From: Candidatus Bandiella numerosa
GTDB lineage: Bacteria; Pseudomonadota; Alphaproteobacteria; Rickettsiales; Midichloriaceae
NCBI RefSeq assembly: GCF_021811875.1
Contig: NZ_JAJBJD010000002.1
Location: 1 to 18,633, forward strand
Direction of reading: 5' to 3'
DNA length: 18,633 nucleotides
The notes beneath the pieces are model-generated. The model made no database searches and was not told where the DNA came from. It saw nothing but the letters and a program-made list of their open reading frames with translations. Shown here piece after piece: positions 1 through 6,770 of this stretch (position 1 is the stretch's first letter; every line of letters starts with the position of its first letter). The position numbers and the translations under genes are program-made.

Positions 1-90
1 TTGCGCTATTGTCAACTCTGATTCCATCAATTCTAGCACTATTTTTGTTTTTTGTTCAGCGCTAAAATTTCTTTTTTCTTTTTTACTCAT
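1..90 (-). CDS. IS3-family transposase OrfA, N-terminal fragment
   Basis: The minus strand from 90 reads MSKKEKRNFSAEQKTKIVLE and continues LMESELTIAQ to the window edge, 30 residues in all. This is the typical start of the OrfA helix-turn-helix protein of IS3-family elements, which binds the IS ends and is normally joined to OrfB by programmed frameshifting. An AAGAAG stretch just upstream of the ATG can serve as ribosome binding site. The remainder is outside the window, so integrity is unknown. Confidence 0.65.
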   Translation of the reverse strand, partial: MSKKEKRNFSAEQKTKIVLELMESELTIAQ

Positions 91-169
91 ACTTCTTATT
101 TTTTATTTATATTTTTATATCTTTTAGGAAATAAAACTACTCTTTTTGTTGTCTGACTTTTTCAGTCCA
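1..169 (-). mobile_element. Left end of an IS3-like insertion sequence, cut by the window edge
   Basis: On the minus strand the sequence begins TGGACTGAAAAAGTCAGAC at 169 and reaches an OrfA-like start codon about 80 bases further in. A TG-starting tip followed by a short leader and an OrfA start is the usual plan of IS3-family elements. The 17 bases TATAGTGGACTGAAAAA, which include five bases outside the presumed tip, recur in inverted orientation at 18266-18282. The rest of the element lies outside the window, so completeness cannot be judged. The family call rests on the OrfA fragment and the tip. Confidence 0.6.
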
Positions 170-224
170 CTATACTACCTCGCCTTTTTCTTTTTTTCTT
201 ACTATTATTTCAAAATCCATTTGA

Positions 225-353
225 TACCTGTATTGTTTTAGGTCAAAGGTTAGCACTTTTCCTATTTATACGCTATCTAATATTTATGCTTCCAGTAGAA
301 TAGATATATCTAATCAAGAAGATATATGGAGAATAAGGGATATGAGTCCTTAA
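225..353 (+). pseudogene. Possible remnant of a coding region, 42 codons without a start
   Basis: Between the IS tip and the next gene, one plus-strand frame is open for 42 codons after a TGA at 222-224 and ends in TAA at 351. It lacks a plausible start. Its last half, ending NQEDIWRIRDMSP, has a protein-like composition. I do not recognise it. It may be the tail of a gene cut by the IS, or chance. The same stretch holds the AT-only palindrome TAGATATATCTA at 301-312, to which I attach no meaning. Confidence 0.15.
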
Positions 354-366
354 AAACCAAGAGGTA

Positions 367-1095
367 TTAATTGTTTTGACTGGGAAAATGGTGATCTTTT
401 AAATTTAGGAAAGTGAGTTTCATAACAGGAAAGTAAGACTTAATCCTAGAAAAAATATCATCAGCAAGTTTCTCATCATAAGTATGAGAAGTTTTATTTC
501 TGTCGTCAAGCATAGAAAGCCATAATTTCTCGTCTTCAATTAGCTTGTGTGAAAAAGCGGAGATAAGAACGTCCTTTGGGAAAGAAACGTTATCAATTCC
601 CTTGCTTCTAATGATCTCTCTTAAAAGCAACCAAAATAATTCCATAGAAAATTCAAATCTCTGAATAGTAGCGTCAATATGAATTCTATTAGGAGTAGGT
701 TTGGAATTGATAGCAGATTCAAGAGAGTCTAAAGCATTGGAAAGTTTAGAAAAAGAAGAGATAAGTTTTTCAGAAAATTTGTCAAACATGATAATAGAAT
801 CAGAAAAAATATTATTTTTAAGTGTAGAACTATCCTGAAGAGAATTCAAGTCAATACAATCAATCTTAAGAAGGGTATCAGCATTACGAATAATATCGTT
901 AACAGTAATCCAGTCATATTGAGAGTGATTAGGAGATAAAGAAAGAGCGATATCGATATCAGAATAAAAAGTATCACAGTTTTTAGCCTTAGAGCCAAAT
1001 AAAAGAATCTTTTCAACAAATGGAAGAGATTTAAGCTCATTAAAGAAGCGATAAGTAGAAATCTTTTTAGCGTTAATATTTAGGGTGTTATTCAT
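367..1095 (-). CDS. Fused MntA-type nucleotidyltransferase and HEPN (HepT/HI0074-like) protein
   Basis: This 242-aa protein joins two domains that are usually separate toxin-antitoxin subunits. Residues ~15-85 form a minimal nucleotidyltransferase: G34-S35, ten residues, then D46-I-D48, exactly the GSX10DXD motif of MntA antitoxins. D79 or D82 could be the third acidic residue. Residues ~140-225 form an all-helical HEPN/substrate-binding domain ending in R199-NKTS-H204-T-Y206, which fits the RX4HXY motif of HepT RNases. In known pairs the transferase adds AMP to that tyrosine and silences the RNase; here it could act within one chain (inference). The ATG lies one base after the stop of the traD-like gene with no visible Shine-Dalgarno, so translation is probably coupled. 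The fusion may also be a housekeeping-like HI0073/HI0074 relative with no toxicity. Confidence 0.8.
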   Translation of the reverse strand: MNNTLNINAKKISTYRFFNELKSLPFVEKILLFGSKAKNCDTFYSDIDIALSLSPNHSQYDWITVNDIIRNADTLLKIDCIDLNSLQDSSTLKNNIFSDSIIMFDKFSEKLISSFSKLSNALDSLESAINSKPTPNRIHIDATIQRFEFSMELFWLLLREIIRSKGIDNVSFPKDVLISAFSHKLIEDEKLWLSMLDDRNKTSHTYDEKLADDIFSRIKSYFPVMKLTFLNLKDHHFPSQNN

Positions 1096-1096
1096 A

Positions 1097-1351
1097 CTAT
1101 TTTTTAACAGGGTTTAACCCAAAAAGTTTACGATCAGAATTACGCATTAAATAACTATCCATTAATTTAACAACATCATCAAAAGAGTTGTTTTTATTAG
1201 CCTTATCTAAATAATAGCTACCAATTAAAATCTTGCGTCTAGTATTATCTTTACGTTCTTTAGACTGCTCTCTATTTTGCATTAATCTAATGCGAGCATT
1301 TAAAGAATCACGTTTTTTCTTAAGAGAATCTAAGTTAGCAGTGTGAGCCAT
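1097..1351 (-). CDS. traD: TraD-like small conjugal transfer protein (Ti/RAGE type)
   Basis: This 84-aa, strongly basic protein is helical, with a charged coiled-coil-like start (residues ~8-30) followed by TRRKILIGSYYLDKANKN (~38-55). That segment resembles the R-R-x-LIxLGxL core of the small TraD/MobC-like accessory proteins coded divergently from traA in Ti-type transfer regions and in Rickettsiales RAGEs. Such proteins are thought to assist the relaxase at oriT. Position supports the call: it reads away from the relaxase gene with the presumed oriT between them, and couples to the downstream MNT-HEPN gene with a one-base gap. It should not be confused with the large F-type TraD coupling ATPase. 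The start is the ATG at 1351 (MAHTANLDSL); no strong ribosome site precedes it. Confidence 0.65.
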   Translation of the reverse strand: MAHTANLDSLKKKRDSLNARIRLMQNREQSKERKDNTRRKILIGSYYLDKANKNNSFDDVVKLMDSYLMRNSDRKLFGLNPVKK

Positions 1352-1403
1352 AAATAGTTGTCAAACTAAAATATGATTATCTTTTACTAGTACTATAAAA
1401 AGT

Positions 1404-1432
1404 AGTATAAAGCAAGTAAGTATTATCAACAA
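1404..1432 (-). promoter_or_regulatory. Candidate promoter for the traD-like gene and MNT-HEPN gene
   Basis: On the minus strand, TTGTTG (1432-1427), a 17-base spacer and TATACT (1409-1404) lie about 50 bases before the ATG at 1351. The -10 is good (five of six) and the -35 weak (three of six). The two 11-base repeats and the TACTAGTA palindrome lie at or just downstream of the -10, a good place for an operator. In so AT-rich a region chance matches are common. Confidence 0.3.
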
Positions 1433-1480
1433 CACGTAAATTAAAACAAAAGGCACAGAAATAAGCATCAAAAGAACAAA

Positions 1481-1533
1481 GCCGCACTCGGCAAGTGAGA
1501 GTGCACGCTTATATGTTGCAAGCAACATAGCGT
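1481..1533. other. oriT: Candidate origin of transfer (oriT)
   Basis: Two adjacent dyads occupy the gap between the divergent traD-like and traA genes, the place where Ti-type elements carry oriT. The first pairs GCACTC (1484-1489) with GAGTGC (1499-1504). The second pairs ATGTTGC (1513-1519) with GCAACAT (1522-1528) across a two-base loop, and ACGCT (1505-1509) with AGCGT (1529-1533) continues the stem after a three-base bulge. In a genome near 30% GC this compact, GC-richer palindromic block is unlikely to be neutral. I cannot place the nick with confidence; the sequence AAGTGAGAGTGC at 1493-1504 only loosely recalls IncQ/Ti nic regions. Confidence 0.5.
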
Positions 1534-1544
1534 TATGGTATAGT
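1516..1544 (+). promoter_or_regulatory. Candidate sigma70 promoter for traA
   Basis: TTGCAA (1516-1521), a 17-base spacer and TATAGT (1539-1544) point toward traA. The -35 matches four and the -10 five of six consensus bases. The -35 lies inside the right-hand dyad of the candidate oriT, so relaxosome proteins bound there could repress traA, as is usual for self-regulated transfer genes (inference). The leader to the ATG at 1692 would be about 140 bases. Confidence 0.4.
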
Positions 1545-1691
1545 GAGTTAAGTATAGTTAGTAATACAAAGAATACTATTTTGAGATAATGTGTTTAAAG
1601 TTAAAGTACTAATAAAAAGTATAAAAGGTAATAAAGAAATAATACTTAAGTAGTAAAAAATATTAATAAATTAGAAAAGTAAATATAATAA

Positions 1692-4640
1692 ATGGCAATG
1701 TATCACTGTAGTGTTAAGACGATAGGAAGAAGTGGGGGTAGTAATGTAGTAAATAGTGCGGCATATAGGAGTGGCGAGAAGTTAAAAGAGTATCAATTAG
1801 ATAAAACATTCTATTATTCTGGAAAGGCAATGGATGTGATGCATAAAGAAATAATGGCACCAGAGAAAGTTCCAGAGTGGGCTTTAGATAGAGAGAAGTT
1901 ATGGAATGAGGTAGAGAGAGTAGAAAAAAGAAAAGATTCACAATTGGCAAGAGAGGTAGAGATATCATTACCTAGAGAGTTTAGTGTTGATCAGAATATA
2001 TCGTTGGTTAAGGAGTATGTGCAAAAAGAGTTTGTAGATAAGGGAATGATAGCGGATGTATGTATGCATTATGGACTGAAAGGAGATAGTTATAATCCCC
2101 ATGCACATGTATTGCTTACAATGAGAGATATAGATGATAAAGGATTTGGGAAGAAGAATGTTGAGTGGAATAGTAGGGAGTTATTAAAAGAGTGGAGAGA
2201 GAGCTGGGCTGAACTTAGTAACAAGCATTTGAGCCTCAATGGTATAGAGCAGCAGATAGATCATAGGAGTTTGAAAGAACAAGGGATAGAGTTAGTTCCG
2301 CAGAATGTAGAGTTGCCAAGTGATGCGAAGGATAGGTTGACTGGACAAAGGGAACGTCAGCTAGAGATAATGAGGGAGAATGGAGAGAGGTTAAAAGAAA
2401 ATCCAGAAATAGCACTCCATGCTATTACAAATAGACAGTCAATATTTACAGAAAGAGATATAGCAAGATATGTAAATAGTAGGACAGTGGATAGAGAGCA
2501 ATATGATGATGTTATGGTTAAGATTAAAGGACATGATAGTTTGGTGAAACTAGTAGGTGAAGAGGGTAAGGAAAAGTACACAACTAAGGAGATGTTAAAT
2601 ACAGAAAGGAAGATGTACGAGAGTGTGGCAAATAAATCAGAAGAGAGAAGATTTGGAGTTAAGGATGGTGAAGTAGAAAAAGTAATAGGTGGGTATGATC
2701 TGAGTCAGGAGCAGAAGATGGCAGTAGAGCATATAACTAGAGATAAGGGGATTAGTTCAATAGTAGGGTATGCAGGGACAGGAAAGACACATATGTTAAA
2801 TGCGGCAAGAGAAGTATGGGAGAATAGTGGATATAGAGTCAAGGGTGCGACGTTATCAGGGATAGCAGCTCAAGGTTTAGAAAAAGGAGCAGGTATAGAG
2901 AGTAGAGCTGTAGCAAGAAGGTTAATAGATTGGGAGAATGGAAGAGATACTTTAGGGAAGAAGGATATATTAGTTATAGATGAGGCTGGGATGTTAGGGA
3001 CGAAGGATGTAGCTAGATTGGTAGGAGAGGTAGAGGAGAAAGGTGCAAAGCTGGTAATGATAGGAGACCCACAGCAATTACAAGCGATAGAAGCAGGAGC
3101 AGCATTTAGAGGAATAGCAGAGCGGACAGGATATCTAGAGATGAATGATATTAAAAGACAGCAAGCAGGTTGGCAGAGAGAGGCTACAAAGATGTTTGCA
3201 ATGGGAGAAGTGAGTAAAGCGCTAGAGCAATATGAGAAATGTGGGAAGGTACATAAGTATAGTGAGAAGGAATGGTTAATAAAGGATATGGTATGTAAAT
3301 GGGGTAGCGATAGAATATCAAATCCAGAGAAGACACAAATAATGTTAGCGTATAGGAGAGAGGATGTTAGAAAATTAAATGAAGAGGCTAGAAGAGATTT
3401 AAAGAATGAGGGGATGATAAAGAATGGATATGAGTTTTCTGTTTCAAATGGCAATAGGGAGTTTAGCAAAAAGGATCAAATATATTTCTTAAGAAATGAC
3501 AGTGATCTTGGAGTAAAGAATGGGACATTAGGAGAAGTTATATCAGTAAATAAAAAAGGAGATATAGAAGTGAATATTAAAGGAGGAGAAAAAGATAGAA
3601 AGGTGTCATTTAACATAGAGAAATATAATCATATAGATCATGGATATGCATCGACAGTACATAAAGCACAGGGGATAACAGTAGATAGGGCATATGTAAT
3701 GGCATCGAAGGGATATAACCAACATATAGCGTATGTGGCAATGAGTAGGCATATAGGTGAGGTAAATCTATATTGGTCAAAAGATGAGTTTAATAGTTTT
3801 GAAGATTTAAAAAATCAGTTTGGTCGAGAAGCTAGGAAAGAAAATGCAATGGATTATATAAGTTGTGCAAAAGAGTATGCAGAAGGAAGGGGCATAGAAA
3901 GCAATTATAAAGAGATAGGGATAAGAGGGTTTTATAAGCTATATAACCAAGAGAAGATAGAGGAAAGATTTAAGTATGATTTTGGTGATAAAAAGTACGA
4001 TAATATAATGGATAGATTAGAGAGTAGAAGAGTTTATAATAAAGATTTGGCAGAAGCGAAGCAGTTTTATGGCAAAGGATTGGAGAAGGAGTTAGAAGCA
4101 GGTGATAGTGTAAAGTATTTATGGGATAAGCAAATAGGAGATAAAAATTATGCAATATTTAAAGCTGGTGAGGGTGAATATAGGATGATGGAACGGAATA
4201 GATGTATAGGTATTAGGCAAGATGAAGAAGTTAATATATATAAGGCTAGAGATGGTGGATTGGCAGGCGCACCATCTAAGGAAGCATTATGGGAAAGAAA
4301 AGTTAGTGGTTTGAGTGATGCATTTGGGAAGGAAGTTAGCTTTGGAGCAGAGATAGGAGATAGAGGTAAGTATGGAGGAGAAATAGAGTTCGAAGGGAAG
4401 AGATATGGGGTAATGCATCAATATGATGAAGTGAAGTTAATAGATAAGAGGGATTTTGCAGAGAACTTTAATGTAAAAGAAGGTGGATATGTGAAAATAG
4501 AGCAATATAGGGAAGATAAGAATGAAATAATAGCAGTTAGGGATACAGAAAAGTACAAAGAAATAGAGATGAATAAGCAGCAAGAAATGGAGATGAAGAT
4601 GGATAAAGGTAAGGACAGAGGCTTTGAGATAGAAATGTAA
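1692..4640 (+). CDS. traA: TraA relaxase-helicase (MobA/MobL relaxase plus RecD-like helicase)
   Basis: This 982-aa protein would nick oriT and unwind the transferred strand during conjugation. The N-terminus MAMYHCSVKTIGRSG with Y25 in NSAAYRSG is the MobA/MobL (MOBQ) relaxase signature, and the metal-binding histidines are H137 and H139 in NPHAHVLLTMR. A superfamily-1 helicase follows: Walker A GTGKT at 362-366, Walker B DEAG from 430, GDPQQLQAIEAG from ~459, and the late motif STVHKAQG at 654-661 followed by VAMSRH. The last ~250 residues are charged and probably specific to the element. Length is close to the roughly 1100 aa usual for Ti-type TraA, and the frame is uninterrupted. The ATG at 1692 gives the family's MA-x-YH start, though no clear Shine-Dalgarno is seen. 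The coding strand is strikingly purine-rich. Nineteen bases separate it from the next gene. Confidence 0.93.
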   Translation: MAMYHCSVKTIGRSGGSNVVNSAAYRSGEKLKEYQLDKTFYYSGKAMDVMHKEIMAPEKVPEWALDREKLWNEVERVEKRKDSQLAREVEISLPREFSVDQNISLVKEYVQKEFVDKGMIADVCMHYGLKGDSYNPHAHVLLTMRDIDDKGFGKKNVEWNSRELLKEWRESWAELSNKHLSLNGIEQQIDHRSLKEQGIELVPQNVELPSDAKDRLTGQRERQLEIMRENGERLKENPEIALHAITNRQSIFTERDIARYVNSRTVDREQYDDVMVKIKGHDSLVKLVGEEGKEKYTTKEMLNTERKMYESVANKSEERRFGVKDGEVEKVIGGYDLSQEQKMAVEHITRDKGISSIVGYAGTGKTHMLNAAREVWENSGYRVKGATLSGIAAQGLEKGAGIESRAVARRLIDWENGRDTLGKKDILVIDEAGMLGTKDVARLVGEVEEKGAKLVMIGDPQQLQAIEAGAAFRGIAERTGYLEMNDIKRQQAGWQREATKMFAMGEVSKALEQYEKCGKVHKYSEKEWLIKDMVCKWGSDRISNPEKTQIMLAYRREDVRKLNEEARRDLKNEGMIKNGYEFSVSNGNREFSKKDQIYFLRNDSDLGVKNGTLGEVISVNKKGDIEVNIKGGEKDRKVSFNIEKYNHIDHGYASTVHKAQGITVDRAYVMASKGYNQHIAYVAMSRHIGEVNLYWSKDEFNSFEDLKNQFGREARKENAMDYISCAKEYAEGRGIESNYKEIGIRGFYKLYNQEKIEERFKYDFGDKKYDNIMDRLESRRVYNKDLAEAKQFYGKGLEKELEAGDSVKYLWDKQIGDKNYAIFKAGEGEYRMMERNRCIGIRQDEEVNIYKARDGGLAGAPSKEALWERKVSGLSDAFGKEVSFGAEIGDRGKYGGEIEFEGKRYGVMHQYDEVKLIDKRDFAENFNVKEGGYVKIEQYREDKNEIIAVRDTEKYKEIEMNKQQEMEMKMDKGKDRGFEIEM

Positions 4641-4645
4641 TAATT

Positions 4646-4650
4646 GGAGG
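4646..4650 (+). promoter_or_regulatory. Strong ribosome binding site before the 122-aa gene
   Basis: GGAGG stands nine bases before the ATG at 4660, directly after the traA stop. It is one of the best Shine-Dalgarno sequences in the window and supports this start and expression of the small gene from the traA transcript. Confidence 0.6.
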
Positions 4651-4659
4651 TTAAAAATA

Positions 4660-5028
4660 ATGAACGATCAAAAAATAGAAAAATGTATAGATGAATTATA
4701 TGCATTACAAAAGCATTCTGGAGAGAGGATGGTTGAGATAACAGAACAGAATAAGTGGATTATAGAAAAACATGAACGAAGTGTAAGAAATAGTGTTGAT
4801 GTGATTGAGCGATGCTGCAAGGTGCTGGGAATTAGTGTCTTATTAGCGTGTTTAATAGGGGTAGGAACTTTATGGTGGGTTATGCATGATTATAAAAGAA
4901 CATTAAACTCTGGTTTAGTTGTGATTTATGGAAATGTTGAGGCAATCAAGAAAACAAATGAGGAGATAAAAAAGTTACTTGAGCAAAATCAAAAAAGTAA
5001 GATAAGAGTCGATAGTGCAAATAAATAA
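4660..5028 (+). CDS. Small single-pass membrane protein of unknown function
   Basis: This 122-aa protein is not recognised. A hydrophobic stretch at residues ~55-75 (VLGISVLLACLIGVGTLWWV) forms one probable transmembrane helix. It is preceded by a charged helical region (~1-50) with a Cys pair at 52-53 and followed by a short charged helix rich in Glu/Lys (~97-118). The shape, coiled coil - TM - coiled coil, is common in small anchors and scaffold proteins. It has a strong GGAGG ribosome site and lies 19 bases after traA, so it is likely cotranscribed. After its stop, a second frame stays open across the stop for some 30 codons (see 5036-5134), which may mean its C-terminus was once longer. 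Confidence 0.7.
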   Translation: MNDQKIEKCIDELYALQKHSGERMVEITEQNKWIIEKHERSVRNSVDVIERCCKVLGISVLLACLIGVGTLWWVMHDYKRTLNSGLVVIYGNVEAIKKTNEEIKKLLEQNQKSKIRVDSANK

Positions 5029-5035
5029 AAAGAAG

Positions 5036-5134
5036 ATGATAGCCAAAAAAAATGGCTCTAATCCAATCAATAAGGGGAATAAGACCAATAAACTTAAAGC
5101 TAAGGAGAGCTATGAACAGATGGGAGATAACTAA
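5036..5134 (+). other. Very short open frame, possible frameshifted tail
   Basis: An ATG at 5036 opens 32 codons (start MIAKKNGSNP, end SYEQMGDN, TAA at 5132-5134) with the Lys/Asn-rich composition of local genes. The frame is also open upstream, so this may be the displaced C-terminus of the preceding 122-aa protein. An overlapping frame from 5052 to 5180 could code 42 aa (start MALIQSIRGI), with no ribosome site. Neither is convincing as a gene. AGCCA (5041-5045) pairs with TGGCT (5053-5057), but no T-run follows, so I do not call a terminator. Confidence 0.15.
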
Positions 5135-5135
5135 C

Positions 5136-5164
5136 TTGACTTTAAGATTATTTCACTTTAGCAT
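5136..5164 (+). promoter_or_regulatory. Candidate promoter upstream of the cargo genes
   Basis: TTGACT (5136-5141; five of six), a 17-base spacer and TAGCAT (5159-5164; four of six) lie about 28 bases before the ATG at 5192. With the 163-base gap, the longest in the plus-strand cluster before 17190, this suggests that the oxygenase-like / helical / giant / lipoprotein genes can be transcribed apart from traA. Confidence 0.35.
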
Positions 5165-5191
5165 GTTTAAGATAAATTAAAAATTATTATT

Positions 5192-6022
5192 ATGAATGAT
5201 TTCGATTTAAATAATTCAGAGGTTTGTTCAACAGATGATAACTTTGGTTTATTAACTAATTATCTGTATAATTTAGAGGAGTCAATTTTTTATCAATGCG
5301 CTCTGACAGAGGAAGTTAGAAATAAGGAAATCACTAGAGCGTCAATGGAATTAGATGTAGGAAAGCAATTTGCTTTTTATGACTTAGGTTTCTCCAAAAA
5401 AGAGAAGGAAATCATTTCTCATATTACAATCAATAGATTTAGCAATGAATTAGTGTTTTTATCTGATTTAGGAGACAATGAATTAGGTGATATAATAAAT
5501 TCTAATTTGAATTTAAGTGGTAGTATTGCTTATCGTTTAGCAGAACTAGTTAAGAATATAGTGTATTCTGTTATAAATGTAGAGGGCGTTGGAGATGCTG
5601 AGATAGTATTAAGAACTAGAGCCACGTATACAGATACGGTATGTGATTACTGGCATATAGATAAAGATAGAAATCTAGTTTTAGAAGAAATAGCCCAAGA
5701 AAATAAAAAACAAAAGTACTTAGAGAGAGTATATTTAATTCCTATCATTGGTGAAGGTACTGAATATAAAGAAGTAGAAGTTGCAAAAAGAGAGAAATTT
5801 CATCAAATAGCAGTAGAGACACCGTTTTATTACGGGCATGGATCGTCTAATGATTGCAAAGAAGAGGATCCTATCACAAAATTATTTAGCGGTGATAAAG
5901 AAATGGTGAAAAAAGGATATGGCTCAGTGCATAAAGTCGGAAAAGAAGGCGCTATACATAAAGCTCCGTCACAATCAAATAGTGGTAGGATGATACTAAT
6001 AATTACACCAATTAAACATTAA
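5192..6022 (+). CDS. DUF1826-like protein with a putative Fe(II)/2-oxoglutarate oxygenase motif set
   Basis: The C-terminal half of this 276-aa protein carries W154-H155-x-D157, then IIGEGTEYKEVEV (~186-198), then GSVHKVGKEGAIHKAPSQ around H256, then R266. The order HxD ... GxGTE ... G(x)nH ... R, with H and R ten positions apart, resembles the DUF1826 family and the double-stranded beta-helix 2OG-Fe(II) oxygenases. Metal ligands would be H155, D157 and H256, and R266 would hold the 2-oxoglutarate carboxylate (inference). The first ~120 residues are helical and unfamiliar. There is no signal peptide, so it is probably cytoplasmic. It leads the run of genes ending in the giant protein and lipoproteins; an oxygenase there might modify one of them or a small molecule. 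The ATG at 5192 has only an AT-rich leader. The substrate is unknown, and a catalytically dead cupin-like fold cannot be excluded. Confidence 0.5.
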   Translation: MNDFDLNNSEVCSTDDNFGLLTNYLYNLEESIFYQCALTEEVRNKEITRASMELDVGKQFAFYDLGFSKKEKEIISHITINRFSNELVFLSDLGDNELGDIINSNLNLSGSIAYRLAELVKNIVYSVINVEGVGDAEIVLRTRATYTDTVCDYWHIDKDRNLVLEEIAQENKKQKYLERVYLIPIIGEGTEYKEVEVAKREKFHQIAVETPFYYGHGSSNDCKEEDPITKLFSGDKEMVKKGYGSVHKVGKEGAIHKAPSQSNSGRMILIITPIKH

Positions 6023-6030
6023 AAAACATT

Positions 6031-6037
6031 AAAGAGG
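6031..6037 (+). promoter_or_regulatory. Ribosome binding site for the 234-aa gene
   Basis: AAAGAGG sits five bases before the ATG at 6043 and fixes that start. Only 20 bases separate this gene from the previous stop, supporting one transcript. Confidence 0.55.
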
Positions 6038-6042
6038 TAAAA

Positions 6043-6747
6043 ATGACAACGCTTACAATAACTATTGAAGAGATAAAGAAATGCTTAGCAATGAACAAGA
6101 AAACTGAGCCTTGTGAAGAGCTATTGTATGATGAAAAAACAATGGAGCTTTCAGAAAAAACAGTAGAAAATTATGAAAAAGAGAGTGGCAAACATATTGT
6201 ATTAATAAACTCAAAACGAGAACAGGAAAAAGTAAATATGTTGAATTTAGGGTATAATAAATTAAGAGAAATAGAAGATGAAGGAGAGAGGGTAAAGCTA
6301 CAAATAGAAGCGGCAATTGAGGAACAAAATGAAGCATACAAGGCTTTTAAAAATGTTGGTGGCAGTATGTGGAAAAAAGAAGAAAATATTAATACTTTAA
6401 GAGGGGAGTATAATAAAAAAAGCACTGGACATGTAGGATCAAATTATAGAGATACAAGGGAAGCACCAAGTAAATGTTGCTGGGGCTCTTCTCCTGAGAT
6501 ACATTTAGAGTGTGAGAGAGATCTAAGGGACAAGATTAACAAGTATGACGAATATGAAAATGCTAAAAAAAAGGCTGCTGATACTACAAAATATTATAAA
6601 CTATTAGAGTCATCAGCGATGCTATATAAACTTGATGAGTATAAAGAAGAAGATCAAAAAGGAATTAAAGATATAAATCTTGCAGAACAACCTTCAGAGA
6701 TCAAGCAAGATGTTGAAGATGCTGCACCATTAAATGAAGAATTATAA
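6043..6747 (+). CDS. Charged helical / coiled-coil protein of unknown function
   Basis: This 234-aa protein is not recognised. It is highly charged, with no signal peptide or membrane segment. Helical stretches with coiled-coil character cover residues ~60-105 and ~160-200. Between them is a looser Gly/Ser-rich part with a Cys pair (SKCCWGSS, ~142-149). The C-terminus is acidic (QDVEDAAPLNEEL). It stands 20 bases after the oxygenase-like gene and 23 bases before the giant SecA-lipase gene, which suggests a partner role such as chaperone, adaptor or regulator. Small acidic helical proteins coded just upstream of a large effector are often its secretion chaperone; this is analogy only. Confidence 0.6.
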   Translation: MTTLTITIEEIKKCLAMNKKTEPCEELLYDEKTMELSEKTVENYEKESGKHIVLINSKREQEKVNMLNLGYNKLREIEDEGERVKLQIEAAIEEQNEAYKAFKNVGGSMWKKEENINTLRGEYNKKSTGHVGSNYRDTREAPSKCCWGSSPEIHLECERDLRDKINKYDEYENAKKKAADTTKYYKLLESSAMLYKLDEYKEEDQKGIKDINLAEQPSEIKQDVEDAAPLNEEL

Positions 6748-6770
6748 AGGTAATGCATTAATAATAAATA

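Larger units (their letters stand above)
1352..1691. other. Divergent intergenic region between traD-like gene and traA
   Basis: This 340-base spacer has no convincing gene. Its centre (about 1481-1540) is much richer in G+C than the flanks and contains overlapping dyads (candidate oriT). The traD-proximal part carries two near-identical 11-mers, AGTACTATAAA at 1389-1399 and AGTAGTATAAA at 1401-1411, and the palindrome TACTAGTA at 1385-1392. The traA-proximal part contains the 10-base palindrome TACTTAAGTA at 1643-1652. Such short symmetric sites may be operators for a regulator of the divergent transcripts (inference). Confidence 0.5.

Noticed and set aside
301..312. Palindrome TAGATATATCTA
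   Set aside because: AT-only palindromes of this size are expected by chance at this base composition, and it is not placed near a promoter.
846..1040. 64-aa minus-strand open frame inside the MNT-HEPN gene
   Set aside because: It is a hydrophobic out-of-frame shadow of a gene with exact catalytic motifs, and has no ribosome site.
2870..3469. 199-aa minus-strand open frame opposite traA
   Set aside because: It arises because traA is so purine-rich that the opposite strand lacks stops. Its Ser/Pro/Phe/Leu-rich composition is an artefact, and the helicase motifs are on the plus strand.
5041..5057. Short hairpin AGCCA/TGGCT as a terminator
   Set aside because: Five pairs only, with a poly-A loop and no T-run on its 3' side.
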